From NCBI GenBank assembly GCA_039819095.1, contig JBCBSP010000002.1:62001-126000 (forward strand): a stretch of DNA of 64,000 nt, read 5' to 3'. Below the pieces are notes generated by a model. The model did not search any database. It was not told the DNA's origin and worked only from the letters and a program-made list of their open reading frames with translations. Below, one piece after another: positions 33,722 through 41,816 of this stretch. The position numbers and the translations under genes are program-made. Each line of letters begins with the position of its first letter. Within the stretch, counting starts at the first letter, position 1. The DNA comes from JBCBSP01 sp039819095 (GTDB taxonomy: Bacteria > Pseudomonadota > Alphaproteobacteria > Caulobacterales > Maricaulaceae).

Positions 33722-34953
33722 GCGGCCTCCTTCTTTGCACCGATCACATGCCAGGCGGCCTTGCGGCCATAATCCTCGACATCGTCCTCGCCGGAAGACG
33801 GGAAGAGCGTGGTGTCGACCACAGCGGCGACCCCGCCATGCAGGACGCCGTCCTTTTTAAACCCGGCCTGGATCATCAGATCATCAAGATCGATCTCGTG
33901 CATCGTCGTCCAGAAGGGCTCGTTATTGTAGAAGGCGTCCCAGTCGCGGATCGCCTGCTCAAAGAACGGCATGTCGGGCGTGTATTGCGGCTGTTCCACA
34001 TGCAGCACGATGCCGCCAGGCTTCAGCAGGCGTTTCGATTCAGCGAAAATCCGCTCCATCGCCTTCTTGCTGGTCTCGTGCAGGAACATGGTGGTCTGCA
34101 CCCAGTCAAAGCTCTCATCGTCAAAGCGGGAGAGGTCTTCAGCGTCGGCCTGGATGAAGCGCACATTCTCAATGCCCATCACCTTGGCGCGCGCCAGCCC
34201 GTAGCGCAGCATCGGGCCGCCGGCGTCGACCCCGACCACTTCAGCGTCCGGGAAGGCTTCCGCCAGCGGCAGCACGTTGTGTCCGAGCCCGCAGCCGAGA
34301 TCGAGAATCCGCTTCGGCTTGAAGTCCGGCAGATTCTTCGCAACCCAGGCCGCAACCGCCTGGCCGCCGCCGTCATTGAAGCGCCCGAGCGCGCCGCCGG
34401 TCGTCGCGAACAAGCCGCAATCATAATTGGCCGGGCCGGTCACATCGCCATGGGCGAGCTCGGTGTGATAGCTGCCCGGCATGCAATGGTGATCCACTGC
34501 GGTCAGATAGCGCGGGACGTCGAAGCCCGGATCCAGCTGAAGCCGGTCATCGCCCTCGGTCAGCTCCATGGCGCGCGCATTCAACTCGGCGGCCTGACGA
34601 AGCGTGACCCAACGTCCGGCCTGCTGGCGCTGCTCCATCGTGGCGCGGCGCAGGGCCGACCAGATCTGGAAGGCTGGATCCTCAACCAGCGCCTTGCGCA
34701 CTTCATGGCGGGATTTGAACGGGCCGCTTTCCTGGGTGAAGGCCGGCTCGACCCGCTTGTCGAACGCGGTCTGGACGCCAGGCAGAACCCGGCTGGCCAG
34801 ATGCCGGTTCATATGGGCGAGGAAGTTGAACCGCTCCGCCTCGTCATGGCTGGTGTGCGGGAACATGCCGTGACGACCGACCAGCCGATAGTCCGGCGGG
34901 CCGTCATAGGCCGGCCCGGCCGGCTTGTTATCTGTGGAACGATCATCTGGCAT
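33718..34953 (-). CDS. Class I SAM-dependent methyltransferase with long N-terminal region
   Basis: A 411-residue protein. Residues about 205-310 form a Rossmann methyltransferase domain: ILDLGCGLGHN (motif I), VVGVDAGGPML (motif II), FIQADAEDL and a later LLKPGGIVLHVEQP. About 190 residues precede it (HGMFPHTSHDEAERFNFL and further helical sequence) and match no domain I can name; they may bind the substrate. The start MPDDRS is preferred to an ATG 14 codons earlier. It is divergent from the REDY/HapK-like gene and shares a perfect 18-bp A-box. Confidence 0.82.
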   Translation of the reverse strand: MPDDRSTDNKPAGPAYDGPPDYRLVGRHGMFPHTSHDEAERFNFLAHMNRHLASRVLPGVQTAFDKRVEPAFTQESGPFKSRHEVRKALVEDPAFQIWSALRRATMEQRQQAGRWVTLRQAAELNARAMELTEGDDRLQLDPGFDVPRYLTAVDHHCMPGSYHTELAHGDVTGPANYDCGLFATTGGALGRFNDGGGQAVAAWVAKNLPDFKPKRILDLGCGLGHNVLPLAEAFPDAEVVGVDAGGPMLRYGLARAKVMGIENVRFIQADAEDLSRFDDESFDWVQTTMFLHETSKKAMERIFAESKRLLKPGGIVLHVEQPQYTPDMPFFEQAIRDWDAFYNNEPFWTTMHEIDLDDLMIQAGFKKDGVLHGGVAAVVDTTLFPSSGEDDVEDYGRKAAWHVIGAKKEAA

Positions 34954-35031
34954 GAAACGCACTCCCTGTGACGGATGGCTCCTGGGCCGGAGCATTTAAC
35001 GCTTGCAGCGGCGCGGTAAAGCCGCTTCCAT

Positions 35032-35049
35032 CAAATGATATATCATTTG
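35032..35049. promoter_or_regulatory. A-box operator, perfect 18-bp palindrome
   Basis: CAAATGATATATCATTTG is perfectly symmetric and is the best A-box in the window. It lies between the methyltransferase gene (ATG 79 bases away) and the REDY-like gene (ATG 105 bases away). The central TATATA could also serve as a -10 element. Confidence 0.8.
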
Positions 35050-35154
35050 GCTTTCAAGCCGGCCATGGGCGCTAGCGCGCTTGCGCCGACTTGCCGCAAG
35101 TCACAGGCTGATCGCCTTGCAAGAGCACGGCTTCATCGGGAGGAGACCACCATC

Positions 35155-35469
35155 ATGACCACGCGCATCATCGCCCTGTTCAACCTGAAAGACGGTGTCA
35201 GCGAAGCCGATTACGAAGCCTGGGCGAAGGCTACCGATCTTCCCACCGTGAACGGGCTGAAATCGGTCGACCAGTTCGAGATCTTCAAATCGGTCGGGCT
35301 TTTGGGCTCTGAAGACGCCCCGCCCTATCGCTATATCGAGATCATAGATGTGAACGATATGGGCGTGTTCGGCGAAGAGGTCGGCTCTGACACCATGCAG
35401 AAGGTCGCCGGCGAGTTTCAGCCGATGACCTCCGATCTGTTCTTCATCCTGACCGAAAAGCTGGGCTGA
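35155..35469 (+). CDS. REDY/HapK-like protein
   Basis: A 104-residue protein of the ferredoxin-like, EthD-related type. The stretch LFNLKDGVSEADYEAWAKATDLPTV (its core), VDQFEIFKS, PYRYIEIIDVND and FFILTEKLG match the REDY-like protein HapK family as I remember it. That family was named in prodigiosin (tripyrrole) gene clusters; its reaction is not established. The ATG follows GGGAGGAGA. It leads a rightward run with the SDR, the PuuE-like hydrolase, CpcT-like lipoprotein 3 and a VOC lipoprotein, behind the perfect A-box. Confidence 0.72.
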   Translation: MTTRIIALFNLKDGVSEADYEAWAKATDLPTVNGLKSVDQFEIFKSVGLLGSEDAPPYRYIEIIDVNDMGVFGEEVGSDTMQKVAGEFQPMTSDLFFILTEKLG

Positions 35470-35472
35470 GCC

Positions 35473-36309
35473 ATGGGACGGTTTTCCGGCAAGACCGCGG
35501 TTATCACCGGCTCCGGGCGCCGCGCGGGTCTGGGTGAAGCCATCGCCATGCGGCTCGCCGCTGAAGGCGCCGCTGTCGTCATCTCCGATATCGGTCAGCC
35601 GGCCGATCCGGCGACGCCATCTGAGCATATCGGCGCGACCGAAGAGATGAACGCGATCGCCGAGGATATCCGCCAAGCGGGCGGGAAGGCCTCCACCTGC
35701 GTGTGCGATGTGCGCGATCTGGACCAGATGCGCGCGCTCGCCCGGCACGCGGTGGATACGCACGGCTCGCTCGACATCTGGGTGAACAATGCCGGCATCG
35801 GCTACATCATGAAGCCGCTTCTGGACGTGACCGCCGAGGATTGGCGCGCGGTGATCGATGTGAACCTCACCGGCTGCTTTTTCGGCATCAAGGCGGCCGC
35901 TGAAACCATGATCGAGCAGGGCCAGGGCGGGCGCATCGTCAACATCGCCAGCCAGGCGGCCAAGTCCGGCTTCCCGCACGCCCAGGCCTATACCTCATCG
36001 AAACACGGCCTGGTCGGCCTGGTGCGGTCCGCCGCCATCGAGCTGGGCCCCCACCAGATCACCGTGAACAATGTCTGCCCGAACCACGTCACCACAGGGC
36101 TTGGGGCCTGGCAGAACGAGTATTTCGCCAAGGTCGTCGGCGCGGCGAATGTGGAGGAATATCTCAAAGCCATGGCCGATCGCATTCCGCTGAAGCGCCC
36201 CGGCAAGGCTGCAGACACCGCCAAGGCGGTCGCCTTCCTGTGCTCGGAGGAAGCTGAATACATCACCGCGGAAAGCATGAACGTCTCCGGCGGCGAGGAG
36301 CCGCATTGA
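35473..36309 (+). CDS. Short-chain dehydrogenase/reductase
   Basis: A 278-residue classical SDR. The cofactor motif TGSGRRAGLGEA (residues about 12-23), NNAGIG, and the catalytic Ser, Tyr and Lys in NIASQAAKSG and AYTSSKHG are present. A loop of about 20 residues after the second strand (QPADPATPSEHIGATEE) is longer than usual. It follows the REDY-like gene by 3 bases. An alcohol/ketone redox step on a pathway intermediate is inferred; NAD is likely preferred given the acidic residue after the second strand (ISDIG). Confidence 0.92.
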   Translation: MGRFSGKTAVITGSGRRAGLGEAIAMRLAAEGAAVVISDIGQPADPATPSEHIGATEEMNAIAEDIRQAGGKASTCVCDVRDLDQMRALARHAVDTHGSLDIWVNNAGIGYIMKPLLDVTAEDWRAVIDVNLTGCFFGIKAAAETMIEQGQGGRIVNIASQAAKSGFPHAQAYTSSKHGLVGLVRSAAIELGPHQITVNNVCPNHVTTGLGAWQNEYFAKVVGAANVEEYLKAMADRIPLKRPGKAADTAKAVAFLCSEEAEYITAESMNVSGGEEPH

Positions 36310-36376
36310 TGTCGCTTTCTCAGATCTCCTCCCTCGCAGGCGGCCGAGGACACCCGGCGCCAGAGCAGGTTCAAAC

Positions 36377-37270
36377 ATGACCCATAACCCTCCCCCCGGC
36401 TTCACCTGGCCGAACGGCGCGAAGCTCGCGCTGACCATCGTGGTCAACGTGGAAGAAGGCGCGGAGAGCAATATCCGCGACGGCGACAAGGGCCCTGAAC
36501 CGGTCGATGAGCTGGGCGTGGTGCTGAAAAAGCCGATCCGCATCCACGGCAATGAGACCAATTATCAGTATGGGATCAATCGAGGCGCGCCACGCGTGCT
36601 CGCCCTGCTGGACAAGTACAGCACGCCGGCGACCTGGACCGCGGCCTCGCTCGCGCTGGAGCGCGCGCTCTGGCTGGCCGAGGCGATCATGGCGCGCGGC
36701 GACGAGCCGTGCTGTCACGGCTATCGCTGGCAGTTCCAGGCCTTCATGGACGAGGCGACCGAGCGCGATTTCATCCGCAAGGGCGCCGACAGCATCGAAC
36801 AGACCTGCGGGCGTCGCCCGGCAGGCTGGCTGTCACGTTATCTGCATACGGATATAACCCGCGGCCTGCTCGCCGAAGAAGGCTTTTTCTATCACATGGA
36901 TGATTACTCCGACGATTTTCCCTACTGGGATGTCGTCGATCTGCCGGGCGGCGGGAAGAAGCCGATCATCGTCCTGCCCTACGCCATCGATTCCAACGAT
37001 ATGAAGTTCTGGCTCGACCCCAGCTTCACAGCGGACAACTGGCTGACCTACGCCAAAGACACGTTCGACTGGCTGCTGGCGGAAGCCCATGCGGACGGCG
37101 CGCGCATGATGAGCTTGGGGCTTCATCTGCGCATTATCGGCCGTCCGGGCCGGATCGGCGCGCTGGAGACATTCCTCGACTATGTCAGCTCAAAGGACGG
37201 GGTCTGGATCACCACACGCGAACAGGTCGCCGAGGCCTTCGCCGAGGCGGTCCCGGCGCCGGATGTTTGA
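36377..37270 (+). CDS. PuuE-like polysaccharide-deacetylase-fold amidohydrolase (cyclic imide hydrolase / allantoinase type)
   Basis: A 297-residue NodB-fold protein of the PuuE/cyclic imidase type and not a sugar deacetylase. Family marks are the NVEEGAE segment (residues 24-30), NYQYGINRGAPRVL, CCHGYRW (His114), the substrate-loop DDFPYWDV, LPYAIDSNDMKFW and LGLHLRIIGRPGR. Relatives hydrolyse allantoin, cyclic imides or other C-N bonds. Here it follows the SDR gene, behind the A-box at 35032. A dispersed palindrome separates it from the next gene. The substrate is unknown; a ring-opening role fits the island. Confidence 0.85.
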   Translation: MTHNPPPGFTWPNGAKLALTIVVNVEEGAESNIRDGDKGPEPVDELGVVLKKPIRIHGNETNYQYGINRGAPRVLALLDKYSTPATWTAASLALERALWLAEAIMARGDEPCCHGYRWQFQAFMDEATERDFIRKGADSIEQTCGRRPAGWLSRYLHTDITRGLLAEEGFFYHMDDYSDDFPYWDVVDLPGGGKKPIIVLPYAIDSNDMKFWLDPSFTADNWLTYAKDTFDWLLAEAHADGARMMSLGLHLRIIGRPGRIGALETFLDYVSSKDGVWITTREQVAEAFAEAVPAPDV

Positions 37271-37280
37271 GTGCTGAGCT

Positions 37281-37313
37281 GTCATCCCGGAAGCGGCCCG
37301 GCCGCTATCCGGG
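37281..37313. repeat. Dispersed palindromic repeat of alphaproteobacterial type
   Basis: GTCATCCCGGAAGCGGC and GCCGCTATCCGGG form an imperfect 12-bp stem with one bulged base and a 3-base loop. Similar GTCATCCCGG elements are widespread in alphaproteobacterial intergenic DNA. A degenerate copy lies near 21550. Confidence 0.6.
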
Positions 37314-37345
37314 ACCCGTTACAGGATAAAAAAGGAGACCTTACG

Positions 37346-37993
37346 ATGATGATCCGAACCTTCAGCGCCGCGGCCGGCGCGATCGCCCTGGCCGCATGCG
37401 CCCATGCTGATGGCCATGGACACGAACATGCTTCGGTAGAGGAGCTGGCGGAAATCCTGACCGGCTCCTTCACCACGCTTGAGCAATCAGCGACCGATGG
37501 CTGGGGCTATGTGGAATCGGAACTCGCGCGCATCTGGCCGGAGCGCGAGGACGGGGTGTGGCTCTATCAGGAGAATGTCTGGCTCGGCGACAATGAAGAG
37601 ACCGCCGACTGGAGCGCGAAAGAACGCCCCTATTTCCAACGCATCGTGCGTCTGGTGGAGACCGAGCCGGGCGTGGTGTTGCGCACCATCTATCGTGTGG
37701 AAGACGCGGCGAGCCTTGTCGGCGCCTATGCTGACCCGTCCCGCGTCGGCGAGGATCAGCTGGCTGCGCCAAACTGCTCCGGACCGGTTGAGCGGATCGC
37801 CCATGGCTGGTGGGTCGCCGATTTCCCTACCTGCCCGAGCAATCTGCGCGGCGCGGTGCGCACCCACTCGCGCTCCATCCACACCCCGGACGGCTTCGCC
37901 AACTGGGATCGCGGCATTGATCCGCAAGGCAATGTGGTCTGGGGCCCGGCTGAAGCGGGCTATATCTTCAAGCGCAAGGCTGACGAAGAGTAA
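37346..37993 (+). CDS. CpcT/CpeT-like lipoprotein 3
   Basis: A 215-residue protein with lipobox ALAAC. After a short His-rich stretch (HADGHGHEH) come the CpcT/CpeT features: ILTGSFTTLEQS, ARIWPEREDGVWLYQENVW, YFQRIVRL, a CSGPVER Cys and WWVADFPTC. This is the copy closest to the family's usual length of about 200 residues. The start (ATG 37346, with another ATG next) follows AAGGAGA. It sits 56 bases before a VOC lipoprotein gene. The N-terminal histidines could bind metal. Confidence 0.8.
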   Translation: MMIRTFSAAAGAIALAACAHADGHGHEHASVEELAEILTGSFTTLEQSATDGWGYVESELARIWPEREDGVWLYQENVWLGDNEETADWSAKERPYFQRIVRLVETEPGVVLRTIYRVEDAASLVGAYADPSRVGEDQLAAPNCSGPVERIAHGWWVADFPTCPSNLRGAVRTHSRSIHTPDGFANWDRGIDPQGNVVWGPAEAGYIFKRKADEE

Positions 37994-38049
37994 TCGTCTC
38001 CTCCTGCTTGCAGGGGAAGACAGAAGACCAATCGTAAGGATTTCACACG

Positions 38050-38640
38050 ATGATCAGGACAGCTCTTTCCACCCTCGCCGCCATCGCCGCAGCCTTCAGC
38101 CTGTCGGCCTGCGTCGTCGTCACTGGTTCGGGAACGGTCGAGCGCGATGCGCCCGCCGCCGCCTCAGCCGCCGAACGCCTGCCGATCGATCTCAGGCGGA
38201 CCACGCTGCTGGTGCGCGATATCGAGACCTCGCTGGCGCTCTATCGCGACGCGCTGGGCATGGAGGTCAGCTATGATCAGATGATCACCAGCCGGGACGG
38301 CTCGAGCCAATCGCGGCTGGTTCTCTTAAAAGCCAACGATTCCATGATCGGCATGCTCGGCCTATGGGAGCTGTCGGACGCCAGCGAGGCGCCGGCGCCC
38401 AGTTGGGGCGAACGCCTTGCGCCTGGTGAAATCGTGCTCCTGTTCAACACCTCAGACCTCGACACGGTGTTCCTGGCCGCCGCCGGAACCGAGGGCGTCA
38501 CGGTGTTGTCGGAGCCGACCTATCGCGAATATCCCGGCGACGGCGTGACGTATGAGGTCATGGTGTCGATGCTGCGCGACCCGGACGGCCACATCGTGGA
38601 GCTGAACAACCGGCTCTCGCCCCCGTTGGAGTGGGACTGA
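38050..38640 (+). CDS. VOC-superfamily (glyoxalase-fold) lipoprotein 1
   Basis: A 196-residue protein with lipobox LSAC near residue 21 and one VOC domain from about residue 48: RRTTLLVRDIETSLALYRDALGM and, at the end, LRDPDGHIVELN, where His and Glu are candidate metal ligands. Exported VOC proteins are uncommon; this and the 42710 gene are two in one island. It is the last gene of the rightward run that starts with the REDY-like gene, and converges on CaiB 2. Confidence 0.8.
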   Translation: MIRTALSTLAAIAAAFSLSACVVVTGSGTVERDAPAAASAAERLPIDLRRTTLLVRDIETSLALYRDALGMEVSYDQMITSRDGSSQSRLVLLKANDSMIGMLGLWELSDASEAPAPSWGERLAPGEIVLLFNTSDLDTVFLAAAGTEGVTVLSEPTYREYPGDGVTYEVMVSMLRDPDGHIVELNNRLSPPLEWD

Positions 38641-38654
38641 GGCCTGGCGGCCTG

Positions 38655-39827
38655 TTATTCGGCCGCCTTGTCCTCGACGTCTGAAGCGATCAGCTCGTCC
38701 AGGATTTCGCGCGTGTGCTCGCCGAGCTTCGGCGCGCGCAAGCCGCTGACCCGTTCGCCATTGACCGCATAAGGTTCGCGCAGCATGCGCAGCCCGTTGG
38801 GTCGGTCGGGATGATCGATGGTCTCAACCAGGTGCTGCGCGCCGGGCGCCTCCAGCGCCTGGGCGATATCATGCACAGGGGCCACCGGAACCTTGCCGCC
38901 GAGCACGCTGATCCAGTGCTCGGTCGGCTCGGTCTGGAAGAAGGCGTCGAGCTCATCCTGAAGCTGGGCGCGATGGGTGCGCCGCGCCGCCGCGTCGGCA
39001 TAGTCGGGATTGTCAAGCAGGTCCTCGCGGCCCACGGCGCGGCAGAAAGCGCCCCAGAATTTGGGCAGCTGGCACATCAGGAACAGCCAGCCGTCAGCGG
39101 TCTTGAAGAGCTGGGAAGGCACCACGCTGGGATGGGCGGAGCGATCAAGGCGCTCGGTCTTCTTTTCCTCATTGAGATACCAGGTCCCCGGATAGGAGAG
39201 TTGATGCAGAGCGGTGTCCAGGAGCGACACGTCCACATCACAGCCCCTGCCGTTGGCGCGCGCGCCCAGCACGGCGGCCAGCAAGGTGGTGGCCATCATC
39301 GAGCCGGTCATGAAGTCGACCATGGACAGGCCGAAACGCGCCGGCGGTCCGTCCGGCTCGCCGGTCAGCGACAGGAAGCCGGCTTCGGCCTGCAAGAGGT
39401 AATCATAGCCCGGCCAGGCTTCGCGCTCATGTCCACGTCCGTATGCGGATAGATGCGCGCAAACGATATCGGGCTTCAGCGCGCCCAGGGCCGCGTAATC
39501 GACCTTCAGCTTCGCCGGCAGGTCGCCGCGCAGATTGTTCGCGACCGCATCGGCGGTTTTCACCAGACGCTCGAACAGGCGACGGTCGCCCTTGTCCTTC
39601 AGGTCCAGCGTTACGGACTTCTTGCCGCGATTGAACGTCTGAAAAAACTGGCTGTCATGATCGCCCAGGAAATAGGGTCCGGCCATGCGCGCGGAGTCAC
39701 CGCCAATGGCCGCATTCTCGATCTTGATCACCTCCGCGCCGAGCCCGGCCAGAAGCTGAGTGCCATAGGGCGCGGCGCCGTACTGCTCAATCGTCAGAAT
39801 ACGGACGCCTTGCAAGGGCTTGTACAT
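38655..39827 (-). CDS. CaiB/BaiF family CoA transferase 2
   Basis: A 390-residue class III CoA transferase, distinct from CaiB 1. It has LQGVRILTIEQYGAAPYG, the LDLKDKGDR motif and the catalytic Asp in SMVDFMTGS (about residue 170). The start MYKPLQG is chosen over an ATG 14 codons upstream. It is the most downstream of four leftward genes (HpcH/HpaI lyase, MaoC, acyl-CoA dehydrogenase, CaiB 2), a set like known itaconate/mesaconate-type pathways, where the transferase makes the CoA ester. A separate inverted repeat lies in front of it. Confidence 0.92.
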   Translation of the reverse strand: MYKPLQGVRILTIEQYGAAPYGTQLLAGLGAEVIKIENAAIGGDSARMAGPYFLGDHDSQFFQTFNRGKKSVTLDLKDKGDRRLFERLVKTADAVANNLRGDLPAKLKVDYAALGALKPDIVCAHLSAYGRGHEREAWPGYDYLLQAEAGFLSLTGEPDGPPARFGLSMVDFMTGSMMATTLLAAVLGARANGRGCDVDVSLLDTALHQLSYPGTWYLNEEKKTERLDRSAHPSVVPSQLFKTADGWLFLMCQLPKFWGAFCRAVGREDLLDNPDYADAAARRTHRAQLQDELDAFFQTEPTEHWISVLGGKVPVAPVHDIAQALEAPGAQHLVETIDHPDRPNGLRMLREPYAVNGERVSGLRAPKLGEHTREILDELIASDVEDKAAE

Positions 39828-39855
39828 GCTCGCTCTCCCCGCCCGGGCGGGCCCT

Positions 39856-39897
39856 GTCCGGACCGCCATATCATCACTTTCACTTTAGCGAAAGTGA
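39856..39897. promoter_or_regulatory. Possible operator region of CaiB 2 (weak B-box core plus inverted repeat)
   Basis: GTCCGGAC (39856-39863) is the B-box core with non-matching flanks. TCACTTT and AAAGTGA (39880-39897) form a 7-bp inverted repeat with a 4-base gap, and another TCACTTTC half lies at 39874-39881. Both are within 70 bases of the CaiB 2 ATG; the TCACTTT repeat is not found elsewhere in the island. Confidence 0.45.
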
Positions 39898-39921
39898 GCG
39901 GTCCGCGCCATCGTTAGCGGT

Positions 39922-41118
39922 CTAGATCTTGTTACGCGCGACGAGCTGCTTGGCGATGATGATGCGCTGCATCTCATTGGTGCCTTCACCGATGCACATC
40001 AGCGGCGCGTCGCGATACAGACGCTCGATCGGATATTCCTTCGAATACCCGTAGCCGCCATGGATGCGCATGGCTTCGGTGGCGACCTCTACGGCGGTCT
40101 CCGAAGCGAAGTATTTCGCCATGCCCGCTTCCATGTCGATGCGCGCGCCGGTGTCATAGGCCTTGGCGGCATCCTCCACCAAGAGCTCGGCGGCGCGGGT
40201 TTTCGCGCCCATCTCGCCAAGCTTCAGCTGGATCGCCTGGTGTTGGCAGATCGGCTTGCCCATGGTGTGACGCGTCTGAGCGTAGGCGACGCTCTCCTTC
40301 AGCGCCCGCTTGGCGATGCCCACCGACCGCGCCGCGATATTGATCCGCCCGATCTCCAGCCCGCCGGTCGCCATGAAGAAGCCCTGGCCTTCCTCACCGC
40401 CGACCAGCGACAGCTCGGCGTCGACCTCATGGTCCTCGAAGATAAATTCTCCGGAATCGATGCCTTTATAGCCAAGCTTCTCCAGCTTCTTGCCATTGCG
40501 GATGCCCGCTTGCGCCTCGCCGGTCTCCGGATCGATCTTGCACACGATGAGCATGCTCATGCCCTTATAGCGCGGCTCGGCGCTCGGGTCGGTCTTCACC
40601 AGAAGCGCGCTGGCGTGACCCTGGATGGCGTTGGAAATCCAGGTCTTGGCGCCGTTCACGACATATGTGTCGCCGACGCGTTTGGCTGTGGTGCGGATCG
40701 CTTGAAGATCGGTGCCGGCGTCCGGCTCGGTCAGGCCCAGCCCGCCGCGGATCTCGCCGGTGGCGAATTTCGGCAGCCAGTATTCCTTCTGACGGTCGGT
40801 CCCGAAGCGCTGAACGATCTGGGCCATCATCAGATGGGAGTTGAAGATGCCCGTCAGGCTCATCCACTCCTCGGCGATCATCATCACGATCTTCGAATAG
40901 GTCGTCGCCGACAACCCGAGCCCGCCATATTCCGGATCGATCAGCGCGCCGAACAGGCCCAGCTCCTTCATGTCCTCGACGAGTTCAGCCGGCCAGATAT
41001 CGTCATGCTCAAGCTGCATGGCGACCGGCGCGACCTTCTTCTCGATCCATTTGGAAATGGCGTCGAGCATGGCGCGCTCGTCCGCCTCGGTCATCGAATA
41101 GTCTTCAGCTGCGGACAT
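39922..41118 (-). CDS. Acyl-CoA dehydrogenase
   Basis: A 398-residue acyl-CoA dehydrogenase of standard length. Marks are GGLGLTEPDAGTD (FAD and substrate loop, about residues 125-137), WISNAIQG, the AMRIHGGYGYSKEYPIERLYRD region, and the catalytic Glu in CIGEGTNEMQR near residue 376. It transfers electrons to ETF and introduces a 2,3-double bond. It lies between the MaoC gene (153 bases upstream with a repeat) and the CaiB 2 gene on the same strand. The acyl chain is not predictable beyond a short or branched one. Confidence 0.94.
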   Translation of the reverse strand: MSAAEDYSMTEADERAMLDAISKWIEKKVAPVAMQLEHDDIWPAELVEDMKELGLFGALIDPEYGGLGLSATTYSKIVMMIAEEWMSLTGIFNSHLMMAQIVQRFGTDRQKEYWLPKFATGEIRGGLGLTEPDAGTDLQAIRTTAKRVGDTYVVNGAKTWISNAIQGHASALLVKTDPSAEPRYKGMSMLIVCKIDPETGEAQAGIRNGKKLEKLGYKGIDSGEFIFEDHEVDAELSLVGGEEGQGFFMATGGLEIGRINIAARSVGIAKRALKESVAYAQTRHTMGKPICQHQAIQLKLGEMGAKTRAAELLVEDAAKAYDTGARIDMEAGMAKYFASETAVEVATEAMRIHGGYGYSKEYPIERLYRDAPLMCIGEGTNEMQRIIIAKQLVARNKI

Positions 41119-41148
41119 GATCCGGCTCCCGTAGATTTCGCGTTTTGT

Positions 41149-41253
41149 CCTCCCCTGCTGACGGGGGAGGTGGCCCGAAGGGCCGGAGGGGGATGTATAA
41201 GTGCGGCCCCCTCAGTCAGCTTCACTGACAGCTCCCCCGCAAATAGGGGAGCA
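41149..41253. repeat. Palindromic intergenic repeat element
   Basis: Two small hairpins (CTCCCC...GGGGGAG at the left, GCTCCCC...GGGGAGC at the right) flank a GC-rich centre with GGCCCGAAGGGCC. The structure is of the caulobacterial CCTCCCC...GGGGAGG dispersed-repeat type and fills the gap between the MaoC and acyl-CoA dehydrogenase genes. The element at 45398-45494 is related in style. Confidence 0.55.
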
Positions 41254-41271
41254 CATAGCAGGTGAGCGCCT

Positions 41272-41793
41272 TCAGTAATTCTCCACCTTGTCGTCGACCG
41301 CGTTGCCGCGCGCCGGGATCAGCATGTTGCGCTTGAAGGTGCACACCATCTCGTTCTTCTGATTAAAGCCGCGGGTCAGGATGGTGACGATGCCCTGGCC
41401 GGGTCGCGACTGGCTCTCGCGCTTGGCCAGCACTTCGCTCTCGCCATAGATGGTGTCGCCGGCGAAGACCGGGGCGGTGAACTTCACCTCGTCCATGCCC
41501 AGATTGGCGATCGCCTTCTGGGACACGTCGGTCACGCTCATCCCGATCAGAAGCGCCAGCGTGTACGGGCTGACGACCAGATTCTGCTTGAACTCCGACG
41601 CCTTGGCGAACTCCGCATCGAAATGCATCGGATGGGTGTTCATGGTCATCAGCGTGAACATGTGATTGTCGTACTCGGTGACGGTCTTGCCCGGGCGGTG
41701 CTCGTAGACATCGCCGATCTCGAAATCCTCGAAATAGCGCCCGAAGGTTTCCCGATAGCGGTTCGGGCCGACTTGCTTGACCTGTCCAACCAT
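41272..41793 (-). CDS. MaoC-like hydratase (mesaconyl/itaconyl-CoA hydratase-like)
   Basis: A 173-residue single hot-dog-domain protein. GRYFEDFEIGDVYEH at residues 18-32 and MNTHPMHFDAEFA (hydratase motif with Asn52 and His57), followed by MSVTDVSQKAIANLG and FAGDTIYGESEVL, are closest to the MaoC proteins encoded beside CitE-type lyases, such as itaconyl-CoA or mesaconyl-CoA hydratases. It would add water to a 2-enoyl-CoA. It follows the HpcH/HpaI lyase gene by 23 bases, so hydration then C-C cleavage is a natural sequence. Confidence 0.88.
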   Translation of the reverse strand: MVGQVKQVGPNRYRETFGRYFEDFEIGDVYEHRPGKTVTEYDNHMFTLMTMNTHPMHFDAEFAKASEFKQNLVVSPYTLALLIGMSVTDVSQKAIANLGMDEVKFTAPVFAGDTIYGESEVLAKRESQSRPGQGIVTILTRGFNQKNEMVCTFKRNMLIPARGNAVDDKVENY

Positions 41794-41816
41794 GACCGAT
41801 GTCCTTTTGCTTAGCT

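Noticed and set aside
28070..37993. Phycobiliprotein biosynthesis locus
   Set aside because: No phycocyanin, allophycocyanin, heme oxygenase or bilin reductase gene is present; the CpcT-like proteins are exported and sit with catabolic genes.
41149..41253. CRISPR-like repeats between MaoC and the acyl-CoA dehydrogenase
   Set aside because: There are only palindromic CCTCCCC-type hairpins, with no regular direct repeats or spacers.
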